Below the pieces are notes generated by a model. The model searched no databases. It had not been told where the DNA came from and worked only from the letters and a program-made list of their open reading frames with translations. From Amycolatopsis thermalba (GTDB lineage Bacteria; Actinomycetota; Actinomycetes; Mycobacteriales; Pseudonocardiaceae), in the NCBI RefSeq assembly GCF_003385215.1, contig NZ_PQHW01000009.1, forward strand, positions 1 through 64,000: a DNA stretch of 64,000 nt, read 5' to 3'. The position numbers and the translations under genes were made by a program. Shown here piece by piece: positions 56,822 through 64,000 of this stretch. Position 1 is the stretch's first letter, and each line of letters opens with the position of its first letter.

Positions 56822-57274
56822 TCACTCGCCGGCCCGGACCTCCTGCCACCCGGACGGCAGATCCGCGGTGTCCGAGATCTGCTGCCAGAACGTCCAGCTG
56901 TTGCCCCCGCAGTCCAGCACGGTGAACACGCGCGCGCCGTAGGGCTGGTCCTGCGGCGGCGGCACGTCGCAGCCCTCGCCCAGCGCCGCGCAGACGTGCT
57001 CGTGCTGCGCGTCGGCGTCGGGCACGTACACGACGTTGAGCTGCCCGACCGGACGGTCCACGCCCTTGGCCTCCCAGTAGTCGGAGCCGACGGCGGCGAG
57101 CAGGATCTCGGCGTCACCGGCGCCGACCACGGCCTGGAAGACCTGGCCGGAGGCGTCCACGTAGCGGACCTTCTCGGTGAAGCCGAAGACGCGCACCAGC
57201 CAGTCCAGCGCCTCCGTGGCATCCGTGTAGTACAGGTAGGGCGAGAGTCCCAGATACCGCGGTTCTTCGCTCAT
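56822..57274 (-). CDS. VOC-superfamily protein (glyoxalase/bleomycin-resistance fold)
   Basis: A 150-residue VOC protein: LSPYLYYTDATEALDWLVRV and FGFTEKVRYVDASG in the first module, GARVFTVLDCGGNSWTFWQQ in the second. The metal ligand pattern is incomplete, so enzymatic activity is uncertain. Converges with no gene and precedes enolase by 78 bp. Confidence 0.75.
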   Translation of the reverse strand: MSEEPRYLGLSPYLYYTDATEALDWLVRVFGFTEKVRYVDASGQVFQAVVGAGDAEILLAAVGSDYWEAKGVDRPVGQLNVVYVPDADAQHEHVCAALGEGCDVPPPQDQPYGARVFTVLDCGGNSWTFWQQISDTADLPSGWQEVRAGE

Positions 57275-57358
57275 GACCGGTTAGTGCATCATGCCGCCCC
57301 GAGCCACCCTCTTCGCCCCTGCCGAAACGCGCTTGTCGGGGGTAACGTCGATCAGAAG

Positions 57359-57763
57359 ATGGATGACTCAGAGACCCCGCGGGGAACAGCAGGCCGGCAC
57401 CCGCTGCACGCGTTTCGCGAGGCGGAGGATCTCGTCGAGAAGCGCCGTCCGCTGGACGCGCTGAAGGCGCTCCAACCGGTGCTGGAGGCCGAGCCGGACA
57501 AGCCGAGCGTCCAGCTGCTGGCCGGGCGCGCCTACTTCCACTCCGCGCAGCTCAACCGCGCCGAGCAGGCGCTGACGCGGGTGCTGGAACTCGATCCGTC
57601 GGACCACTACGCCCGCTTCGTGCTGGGACGCACGCTCCAAAGGTTGGGACGGCTGGTCGAAGCTCTGGGACAGCTGCGCATGGCCTGGGCGATGAACCCG
57701 GTGCCGGAGTACCAGGACGCGTTGTCCGAGGTGAATGCGCGGGTTCGGTTGCGGGAGGGCTGA
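57359..57763 (+). CDS. TPR-repeat protein
   Basis: A 134-residue protein with about three tetratricopeptide units (AEDLVEKRRPLDALKALQPV, LAGRAYFHSAQLNRAEQALT, FVLGRTLQRLGRLVEALGQL). TPR proteins mediate protein contacts. It starts at 57359 without a clear ribosome site. Confidence 0.72.
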   Translation: MDDSETPRGTAGRHPLHAFREAEDLVEKRRPLDALKALQPVLEAEPDKPSVQLLAGRAYFHSAQLNRAEQALTRVLELDPSDHYARFVLGRTLQRLGRLVEALGQLRMAWAMNPVPEYQDALSEVNARVRLREG

Positions 57764-57803
57764 TCTCGGGCGTCCGCTGGGCACGTCGCCGTGTTGGGTG
57801 GCG

Positions 57804-57884
57804 GTTCAAAGATCAAGGGATGTCCTCACCGGACGGGCAGGCTCCGGGATGACCACCCAGCTCGGGTTGTGTTCAAAGATCAAG
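57804..57884. repeat. Two copies of GTTCAAAGATCAAG
   Basis: The 14 bp string occurs at 57804-57817 and 57871-57884, the second overlapping the end of the next leftward gene. Distance 67 bp. Meaning unknown. Confidence 0.4.
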
Positions 57885-58548
57885 CGCGTGGCGCTGCCTT
57901 GGCGAGGGTGGTGGCGGTGTCGAAGATCAGCTGCGCCTGCGGCGCCAGAGTGGGGCTGCCGGTGATCGCGGCCCACCAGCCTTGCGGGGTGGCCAGGTCG
58001 GCGCCCGTCGAGCAGAGGGATCTCGCCACCGTCAGCGCCGCGTCGTCGATGTCCTTCGGGTCCGGTTGCTTTCCGTCGCCCGTGGCGCGGGCCGACCACT
58101 GCTTCCACGTCTCCTCCGGCACCGGGAGCGGGCCGGTGCCGACCGCTTCCGCCTGGCCGATCGCGGCGAGCGTGGTCCAGGACAGGTGGCATCCGGACCA
58201 CTCCGCGCGCATCCACATCTCCGCCCGGCCGTAGCCGGCGAGCAGGCGGGCCGGCAGCTTCGTCGCCGCGGCGACCTCGTTCGACCAGGTGTCCAGCGCC
58301 TTCAGGTCCGACTCGCGCGGGCGGTCCTCCGGGGCGAGCCGGGCCGGCGGCGGTGCCGTCGCGCCCACCGGCGGCTCCGAGGTCCGCGCGGCCAGCGCCG
58401 GCTGGACCGGCGGCGGGTCCTCGCCGGGACGCGTCACGCCGATGGTCAGGATGAGCACCAGCCCGGTGCCGGCCACCGCCGCCCCGATGAGGACGCGGAG
58501 GGAAAACCGCCGGATCCGGGCGTCCCCCGGCTGAGTGGGTTCTGCCAC
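57880..58548 (-). CDS. Transglycosylase-like membrane protein, degenerate
   Basis: A 222-residue protein with one TM segment (RVLIGAAVAGTGLVLILTIG) and a C-terminal half resembling the MltB-type protein at 52.3 kb: GCHLSWTTLAAIGQAEA aligns with its catalytic region. The following SxHG part of the motif is missing, so activity is doubtful. It lies upstream of mazG on the same strand. Confidence 0.6.
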   Translation of the reverse strand: MAEPTQPGDARIRRFSLRVLIGAAVAGTGLVLILTIGVTRPGEDPPPVQPALAARTSEPPVGATAPPPARLAPEDRPRESDLKALDTWSNEVAAATKLPARLLAGYGRAEMWMRAEWSGCHLSWTTLAAIGQAEAVGTGPLPVPEETWKQWSARATGDGKQPDPKDIDDAALTVARSLCSTGADLATPQGWWAAITGSPTLAPQAQLIFDTATTLAKAAPRA

Positions 58549-58680
58549 TCGAACAGGTTATCCAGTCCCCCTGCCGGAGGGATCACACAACCGAAAAGTA
58601 GCGGCCGATCGGCGAGGTTACCCGATCCGGCGAACAAGATCGGGATGAACTCCCGGAGCAGCGGGGCCGGCGCTGTCCGG

Positions 58681-59637
58681 CTACTGGGGCGAGTCGCTGT
58701 TCGGCTGAGGCCAGTGGGCGCGCCACGCGTCGGCGGCCATCGACGCCGGGTCGAGGCCGGCCGCGCGGGCCGACTTCTCCGCCGACCGCACGTCCGCCGC
58801 GAACCGCTTCGCCACCGCACGCAACTCGCCCTCCGGATCGACGCCCGAGCGCCGCGCGGAAGCTGCCAGCCGGAACAGCTGCTCGGCGGACGAGTCGCCG
58901 CCGGGGAACAGGTCCGCGGGCAGCCCGGCACGGCCGGTGCGTTGCCCCAGCTTCCCCGCCAGCGCCACCGCCGGCTGGCCGAGCGCCACACCGTCCACAC
59001 TGGACTCACGTCGCTTCTCGGCCTGCTTCAGCTCCTCCCAGCGCACCTGCTGGTGCGCCGCGGTGTGCACGCGCTCGGCGTCGGTGAACACGTGCGGGTG
59101 CCTGCCGACCAGCTTGGCGACCAGTGCGTCGGCCACCGCGTCGATGTCGAACGGGTCGCCGGCGTCCTCGGCCGCGACGCGCGCGTGGAACAGCACCTGG
59201 AGCAGCACGTCACCCAGCTCCTCGCGCAGCGCGGCGCGGTCGCCCTCCTCGATCGCGTCCAGCAGCTCGTAGGTCTCCTCGACCAGGTACTGCCGCAGCG
59301 AATCGTGCGTCTGCTCGGCGTCCCACGGGCACCCGCCCGGCGAGCGCAGCCGGTCCATCACCCGCGCGGCCTCGACCAGGCCCGCCCCGGGCGGCTGCGT
59401 GATCACCCGGGAACCGGCCCGCACCAGGGCGGCCACCGCCGGATCCGCGGCGTCCGCGGCGAAGGTCTCCACCGGCCCGGGCTCGGCGGCCAAGTCCTCC
59501 GGCGCCGGCTTCGCGCCCAGCAGATCGGCCAGCTCACTGTCGAGACCCGACGCGTACACCGCGTGCGCGCCACGCAGGAACGGCATGGCCGCCGGCGGGA
59601 TCCCGGCGTCCGGGTAGGGCAGGAGCACGACCGTCAC
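58681..59637 (-). CDS. mazG: Nucleoside triphosphate pyrophosphohydrolase MazG
   Basis: A 318-residue MazG. The first 100 residues are a divergent extra domain; the MazG fold follows: MDRLRSPGGCPWDAEQTHDSL, the metal-binding EETYELLDAIEEGD and EELGDVLLQVLFHAR, and DAERVHTAAHQQVRWEELK. It hydrolyses NTPs to NMPs and removes aberrant nucleotides. The GTG at 59637 overlaps the surA-like stop by 4 bp. Confidence 0.9.
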   Translation of the reverse strand: MTVVLLPYPDAGIPPAAMPFLRGAHAVYASGLDSELADLLGAKPAPEDLAAEPGPVETFAADAADPAVAALVRAGSRVITQPPGAGLVEAARVMDRLRSPGGCPWDAEQTHDSLRQYLVEETYELLDAIEEGDRAALREELGDVLLQVLFHARVAAEDAGDPFDIDAVADALVAKLVGRHPHVFTDAERVHTAAHQQVRWEELKQAEKRRESSVDGVALGQPAVALAGKLGQRTGRAGLPADLFPGGDSSAEQLFRLAASARRSGVDPEGELRAVAKRFAADVRSAEKSARAAGLDPASMAADAWRAHWPQPNSDSPQ

Positions 59638-60623
59638 GGCTGCGCGGCACCCTTCACCGGCACCACGACGCCGGTGGTCTCGGCGCTGCTCGGGGCGAGG
59701 TTCATGGCCACAGGATCCCACACGCCGTAGCGCGGGTTGATGCGAACGCCGGCCTCCTCGACGTACGGCTGGAGCAGCCGCTGCCCGATGGCCGCGAGCT
59801 GCGCCGGCGACGGCTGCACGGCCTGCTCGCCCGACGACGGCGCGTTCAGGTTCCGCTCACGCACGATCGCCACGATCCACACCGCCTGCTCCTGGCTCGG
59901 CTGGAACGCGACCACCGTGCCCGGCGGCACCCCGAACAGGACCAGCGTGGCGAGGTCCGGGGCCTGCGCGGCGGGAACCGCTTCACCGACGCTCGTCCGG
60001 ACCCCCGCGGCCGCGTCGGCGCGGATGACCTCGGCGGCCGCCGCCGGGCTCGCGGCCATCTGCTCCGCCTTGGCGATCGCCTGCTCCCGCCGGTCGAGCG
60101 GCTGGGCGCCGCCGAGGTCGGAGGACACCGAGGTGTAGTCGAAGGTGACCGACATGCGGTCGAGGTACTTCTGCCCCAGCGCCTGCAGCAGCAGGCTGTC
60201 GGTGATCACCTCGCGGTGGTCGCGCACCCGGTTGGCGATCTGCTGCGCCAGCTGCGACGGATCCGCGCCCGCCGTGGACACCGGGTCGGCCAGCGGGTCG
60301 TCGGCGAGGAACTGGTCGAGCAGCCGCGGGTCGACGGCCAGGCCCTCCCGCTGGGCGGCGCGCGCGAGGACGTCGTGGACCACCAGCTGACGCACGATCT
60401 CGCGGCCGAGCAGGTCCAGCTTGTGCTGCTGGGACAGCTGCTGCGCGGCCGGCTGCTCCAGCACGGCCTTGTCCAGCAGGTCCTGCACCTGGTCGACGGT
60501 GATCTCGCGGTCGCCGACGATCACGGCGGCGCCCACCTGGCTCGGCCCGGACCCGCACCCGGCGAGCAGCAGGCAGGCGGCGAGCGCGGCGAGGAGCGAT
60601 CGGGAGCGACCCATGATCCGCAT
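59634..60623 (-). CDS. SurA-like foldase lipoprotein
   Basis: A 329-residue lipoprotein (signal LLAALAACLLLAGCGSG with lipobox LAGC) carrying the SurA N-terminal chaperone domain (AVIVGDREITVDQVQDLLDK, LLGREIVRQLVVHDVLA). No intact PPIase domain is evident. It likely assists folding of exported proteins. It precedes mazG in the conserved mfd-mazG-eno block. Confidence 0.8.
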   Translation of the reverse strand: MRIMGRSRSLLAALAACLLLAGCGSGPSQVGAAVIVGDREITVDQVQDLLDKAVLEQPAAQQLSQQHKLDLLGREIVRQLVVHDVLARAAQREGLAVDPRLLDQFLADDPLADPVSTAGADPSQLAQQIANRVRDHREVITDSLLLQALGQKYLDRMSVTFDYTSVSSDLGGAQPLDRREQAIAKAEQMAASPAAAAEVIRADAAAGVRTSVGEAVPAAQAPDLATLVLFGVPPGTVVAFQPSQEQAVWIVAIVRERNLNAPSSGEQAVQPSPAQLAAIGQRLLQPYVEEAGVRINPRYGVWDPVAMNLAPSSAETTGVVVPVKGAAQP

Positions 60624-60769
60624 CACAGGCGTTACCCTCTCACACCCGCCAGCGCCGCGGGACTCCCGCGCGGAAAATGCGGACGAATATTGTTGAACGA
60701 TCCTCTTGTAGATTCGCCCCTGGATTCAGTACCTTCCGCTGCGTCGACATCGAACCGGGAGGACGGATC

Positions 60770-61171
60770 ATGAAACTGCGCAAGACCCTGCTCACCGCGG
60801 GCACGATCGCCACCGTCACCACAGCCGTACTGGCGGGAACGGGCGTCGCCTCAGCGGACGTGGACTACGACCACGTCTGGCCGGACAACGACGGCACCGC
60901 GAAGGTCTACGTCAAGGAAAACGGCGACGTGCTCAGCGTGTGCGACACGAAGGCCGACGGGAAGGCGGCCCGGATGCACGTGTACGTCGGCGACGAGGGG
61001 GATCCGCGGTACTCGGCCTACGCCACGAACGGCAAGGGGACCTGCGTGACGCGCCGCGCCAAGGACGGAGGCGCCTACAACCTCCCCGAGGGGAGGCGGA
61101 TCTGGGTCTACTTCGGCAACGAGGACGGCGCCGGCAACTGGACCAGCAGGTCCTACGTGAACGACCACTGA
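60770..61171 (+). CDS. Small secreted protein
   Basis: A 133-residue protein with a signal peptide (LLTAGTIATVTTAVLAGTG, cleavage near ASA) and a mature part of about 105 residues with two cysteines (LSVCDTKADG, GKGTCVTRRA) and an Asp/Tyr/Trp-rich end. GGGAGG precedes the ATG. The upstream 60,660-60,740 stretch is unusually AT-rich. No family recognised. Confidence 0.65.
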   Translation: MKLRKTLLTAGTIATVTTAVLAGTGVASADVDYDHVWPDNDGTAKVYVKENGDVLSVCDTKADGKAARMHVYVGDEGDPRYSAYATNGKGTCVTRRAKDGGAYNLPEGRRIWVYFGNEDGAGNWTSRSYVNDH

Positions 61172-61183
61172 GCCGACCGAGAC

Positions 61184-61216
61184 GGGCCCCACGACCAGGC
61201 GGGTGTCGTGGGACCC
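61184..61216. terminator. Bidirectional terminator
   Basis: GGGCCCCACGAC (61184-61195) pairs with GTCGTGGGACCC (61205-61216) with one mismatch. It separates the convergent secreted-protein and GNAT genes. Confidence 0.7.
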
Positions 61217-61221
61217 GGACG

Positions 61222-61506
61222 TCACTGCCCGTCCGGCCACCGCACGTGCGCGTCGTGCTCGGGGTGCTTGCGCAGGTGGGCCGCGATGAACGGGCACAGC
61301 GGCACGATCGTCTTGCCGCGCCGCACCGCGTCCTCGATCACCGCGGACGCCAGCTTCGAGCCGAGCCCCTGCCCGGAGAACGCGTCGTCGATCTCGGTGT
61401 GGGTGAAGATCACGTTGTCCCCGCGCTCGCGGTACTCGGCGAACCCGCCCAGCTCGTCCCCGACGAAGATCTCGTAGCGGCTCTTCTCCTCGTTCCGCGT
61501 GACCAC
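61222..61506 (-). CDS. Small GNAT-type N-acetyltransferase
   Basis: A 94-residue YjdJ-type minimal acetyltransferase: IFVGDELGGFAEYRERGDNV, FTHTEIDDAFSGQGLGSKLA (acetyl-CoA loop QGLGS), IVPLCPFIAAHLRKHPEHD. The substrate is unknown. AGGAGA precedes the GTG at 61506; mfd ends 8 bp upstream. Confidence 0.82.
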   Translation of the reverse strand: MVTRNEEKSRYEIFVGDELGGFAEYRERGDNVIFTHTEIDDAFSGQGLGSKLASAVIEDAVRRGKTIVPLCPFIAAHLRKHPEHDAHVRWPDGQ

Positions 61507-61514
61507 GGGTTCTC

Positions 61515-64000
61515 CTAACCGACGGGTGCGGGTTTCTTGGTCAAGTTGATCAGGAGCTTGGTGCACCAGTCCAGCAGGGCGTCGTCACGCAACGCGGGAG
61601 CGCCCATGCGGCCACCCGCCGGGCCCTCGGTCGGCTTGGGCACCGACACCATCCGCATCGCGGCCTTGTAGTTCGCCTTCGGGTACAGGCGCTTGAGCCG
61701 GACCATCTGCGAATCCATCAGCTCCAGCGGCGCGAACCGGATGTTGTTGCCCTGGGCGGAAACCTCGGTGACGCCCGCCGCGCGGCAGACGTGCCGGAAC
61801 CGCGCCACCGCGAGCAGCCGCTGCACCGGGGCGGGCGGCTGGCCGTACCGGTCGATCAGCTCCTCCTCGACCGCGCGCAGCTGGTCGTCGTCCACCGCCG
61901 CCGCGATCTTGCGGTAGGCCTCCAGCCGCAGGCGCTCGCCGGGGACGTAGTCGTGCGGGATGTGCGCGTCCACCGGCAGGTCCACGCGGACCTCGCGCAG
62001 CTCCTCCTCCTCGGCGGGCGCGTCGCCGGCGCTGCGGCGGAACACGTCGACCGCCTCGCCGACCAGCCGCACGTACAGGTCGAACCCGACGCCCGCGATG
62101 TGCCCGGACTGCTCGGCGCCCAGGATGTTCCCGGCGCCCCGGATCTCCAGGTCCTTCATCGCGACCGCCATGCCCGCGCCCAGCTCGGTGTTCTGCGCGA
62201 TCGTCGCGAGCCGGTCGTGCGCCGTCTCGGTCAGCGGGCTCTCCGGCGGGTACAGGAAGTAGGCGTACCCGCGCTCCCGCCCGCGGCCGACGCGACCGCG
62301 GAGCTGGTGCAGCTGCGCCAGCCCGAGCAGGTCGCCGCGCTCCACGATCAGCGTGTTCGCGTTCGAGATGTCCAGACCGGTCTCCACGATCGTGGTGCAG
62401 ACCAGCACGTCGTACTCGCGCTCCCAGAAGCCCTGGATGATCTTCTCGAGCTTGTCCTCGTTCATCTGGCCGTGCGCGGTGACCACGCGTGCCTCGGGCA
62501 CCAGCTCGCGGATCCGGCGCGCCGCCTTCTCGATCGAGGACACCCGGTTGTGCACGTAGAACACCTGGCCGTCACGCAGCAGCTCGCGCCGGATGGCGGC
62601 GGCGACCTGCTTGTCGTCGTAGGCGCCGACGTAGGTCAGGATCGGGTGCCGGTCCTCCGGCGGGGTCAGGATCGTGGACATCTCGCGGATGCCGGCCAGC
62701 GACATCTCCAGCGTCCGCGGGATCGGCGTCGCCGACATGGTCAGCACGTCGACGTGCGTGCGCAACGCCTTGATGTGCTCCTTGTGCTCGACGCCGAACC
62801 GCTGCTCCTCGTCGACGATGACCAGGCCCAGGTCCTTGTAGCGGATGCCGGTCTGCAGCAGCCGGTGGGTGCCGATCACGATGTCGACCGTGCCGTCGGC
62901 CAGCCCGGCCAGCGTCGCCTCCGCCTCGATCTTGTCGGTGAACCGGGACAGGCCCTTGATGTTGACCGGGAACGACGCCATCCGGCCCGCGAACGTGTTG
63001 AGGTGCTGCTGGGCCAGCAGGGTGGTCGGCACCAGCACCGCGACCTGCTTGCCGTCCTGGACTGCCTTGAACGCCGCGCGCACGGCGATCTCGGTCTTGC
63101 CGTAGCCGACGTCACCGCAGATGACGCGGTCCATCGGCACCCCGCGCTCCATGTCCGCCTTGACCTCGTCGATGGCGGCGAGCTGGTCGTTGGTCTCGGT
63201 GAACGGGAACGCGTCCTCCAGCTCGCGCTGCCACGGCGTGTCCGGGCCGAACGGGTGGCCCGGCGAGGCCTGGCGGGCGGCGTAGAGCTGCACCAGCTCG
63301 GCGGCGATCTCCTTGACCGCCTTGCGCGCCCTGGCCTTGGTGTTCTTCCAGTCCGAGCCGCCCAGCTTGTTCAGCGTGGGCAGCTCGCCGCCGACGTAGC
63401 GGGACACCTCGTCGAGCTGGTCGCTCGGCACGTAGAGCCGGTCGCCCGGGTGGCCGCGCTTGGACGAGGCGTACTCCAGCACCAGGTACTCGCGGGTGGC
63501 GCCGCCCACCGTGCGCTGCACCATCTCCACGAACCGGCCGATGCCGTGCTGGTCGTGCACGACGTAGTCGCCCGGCTTGAGCGCCAGCGGGTCGACGGCG
63601 TTGCGGCGGCGCGAGGGCATCTTCGCGCCCAGATCACGGGTCGACGATCCGGCGGTGGCGCCGCGGCCGGTCAGGTCGGCCTCGGTGAGCACGACCAGCC
63701 GCAGCTCGGGTGCGACGAACCCCTCGGCGAGGCCACCGCAGGCGACCGTCACGATCCCCGGCGCGGGCGGGCTGAGGAGGCCGTCCGCGGCGTGCGTGGC
63801 GGAGATCCCGGCGGTGGACAGCTGCTCGACCGCGCGGGTGGCGGTGCCGTGCCCGGCCACCACCAGCACCGCGGTGCCGCCCGCGGCCAGGTGGGCGCGC
63901 AGGTCGGCGACCGCGCGCTCCAGGTCGCCGCGGTAGGCGGGCGAGGCCTCCACACCGATCTGGATGACGTCGGCGTCCTCGCTGGTCAGCTGCGACAGCG
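61515..64000 (-). CDS. mfd: Transcription-repair coupling factor Mfd (5' part missing)
   Basis: The window holds the C-terminal 827 residues of Mfd. Visible are the RNA-polymerase interaction domain ([20 protein letters not shown]), the helicase Walker [20 protein letters not shown], the DEEQ box [16 protein letters not shown], motif [19 protein letters not shown], and the C-terminal TRCF domain ([11 protein letters not shown]). Mfd removes stalled RNA polymerase and recruits UvrA. The start lies outside the window. Confidence 0.95.
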   Translation of the reverse strand, partial: LSQLTSEDADVIQIGVEASPAYRGDLERAVADLRAHLAAGGTAVLVVAGHGTATRAVEQLSTAGISATHAADGLLSPPAPGIVTVACGGLAEGFVAPELRLVVLTEADLTGRGATAGSSTRDLGAKMPSRRRNAVDPLALKPGDYVVHDQHGIGRFVEMVQRTVGGATREYLVLEYASSKRGHPGDRLYVPSDQLDEVSRYVGGELPTLNKLGGSDWKNTKARARKAVKEIAAELVQLYAARQASPGHPFGPDTPWQRELEDAFPFTETNDQLAAIDEVKADMERGVPMDRVICGDVGYGKTEIAVRAAFKAVQDGKQVAVLVPTTLLAQQHLNTFAGRMASFPVNIKGLSRFTDKIEAEATLAGLADGTVDIVIGTHRLLQTGIRYKDLGLVIVDEEQRFGVEHKEHIKALRTHVDVLTMSATPIPRTLEMSLAGIREMSTILTPPEDRHPILTYVGAYDDKQVAAAIRRELLRDGQVFYVHNRVSSIEKAARRIRELVPEARVVTAHGQMNEDKLEKIIQGFWEREYDVLVCTTIVETGLDISNANTLIVERGDLLGLAQLHQLRGRVGRGRERGYAYFLYPPESPLTETAHDRLATIAQNTELGAGMAVAMKDLEIRGAGNILGAEQSGHIAGVGFDLYVRLVGEAVDVFRRSAGDAPAEEEELREVRVDLPVDAHIPHDYVPGERLRLEAYRKIAAAVDDDQLRAVEEELIDRYGQPPAPVQRLLAVARFRHVCRAAGVTEVSAQGNNIRFAPLELMDSQMVRLKRLYPKANYKAAMRMVSVPKPTEGPAGGRMGAPALRDDALLDWCTKLLINLTKKPAPVG

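Overview
The window is high-GC actinobacterial chromosome, most like Pseudonocardiaceae (Amycolatopsis-type). The signs are very strong G/C third positions, GTG starts, leaderless promoters, the conserved block mfd - GNAT - surA-like lipoprotein - mazG - lytic transglycosylase - eno - ftsB - DUF501 - ppx, and an HbpS/GlcG-type protein. The genus is an inference from gene content, not from a search.

Left part (1-24.2 kb, host). A leftward gene set, MMPL transporter (frameshifted) - secreted CocE-type hydrolase - R2-like ligand-binding oxidase - MFS exporter, is divergent from a PucR regulator. Next to it is a coenzyme-B12 diol/glycerol dehydratase operon (pduE-pduC-pduD-ddrA-ddrB-DUF336-methyltransferase, leftward). 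Beside it lie a glycerol-facilitator-type channel, a GAF/winged-helix regulator, and a rightward aldehyde dehydrogenase - DUF779 - propionyl/acetyl-CoA synthetase operon. Together they read as a shell-less route: diol uptake, dehydration to an aldehyde, oxidation to the acid, CoA activation. All three promoters carry the same element, TGCAACG-N4-TGCAACG-N10-(T/C)ANNNT, so they look like one regulon. The last gene of the dehydratase operon is a methyltransferase fused to a GyrA-like C-terminal segment. Small hypothetical genes, an unusual tRNA, type II NADH dehydrogenase, family 5 uracil-DNA glycosylase and an S10-type peptidase follow.

Middle (24.2-48.3 kb, prophage). A compact HK97-type siphovirus prophage of about 24 kb is inserted in the 3' end of the S10 peptidase gene. 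It supplies a new, nearly synonymous 3' end; the original gene tail and its terminator are stranded on the right side of attR. From left to right: a plus-strand secreted HExxH protein, a short GntR regulator and two small genes; lysis genes; tail genes; a tail chaperone with probable -1 frameshift; capsid, protease, portal, terminase and HNH; a P4-type primase-helicase; an early operon of small genes; an excisionase-like gene; a repeat-rich operator region; an XRE repressor; and a tyrosine integrase beside attR. No gene is obviously broken, so it may be able to excise.

Right part (48.3-64 kb, host). PASTA lipoprotein, subtilisin-like protease, exopolyphosphatase, transglycosylase with a Thr-rich tail, DUF501, FtsB-like protein, enolase, VOC protein, TPR protein, a second transglycosylase-like protein, MazG, SurA-like lipoprotein, a small secreted protein, GNAT acetyltransferase and most of Mfd. 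Two intergenic arrays of 21-23 bp imperfect repeats (about 12.5-12.8 kb and 53.8-54.2 kb) are a further feature.
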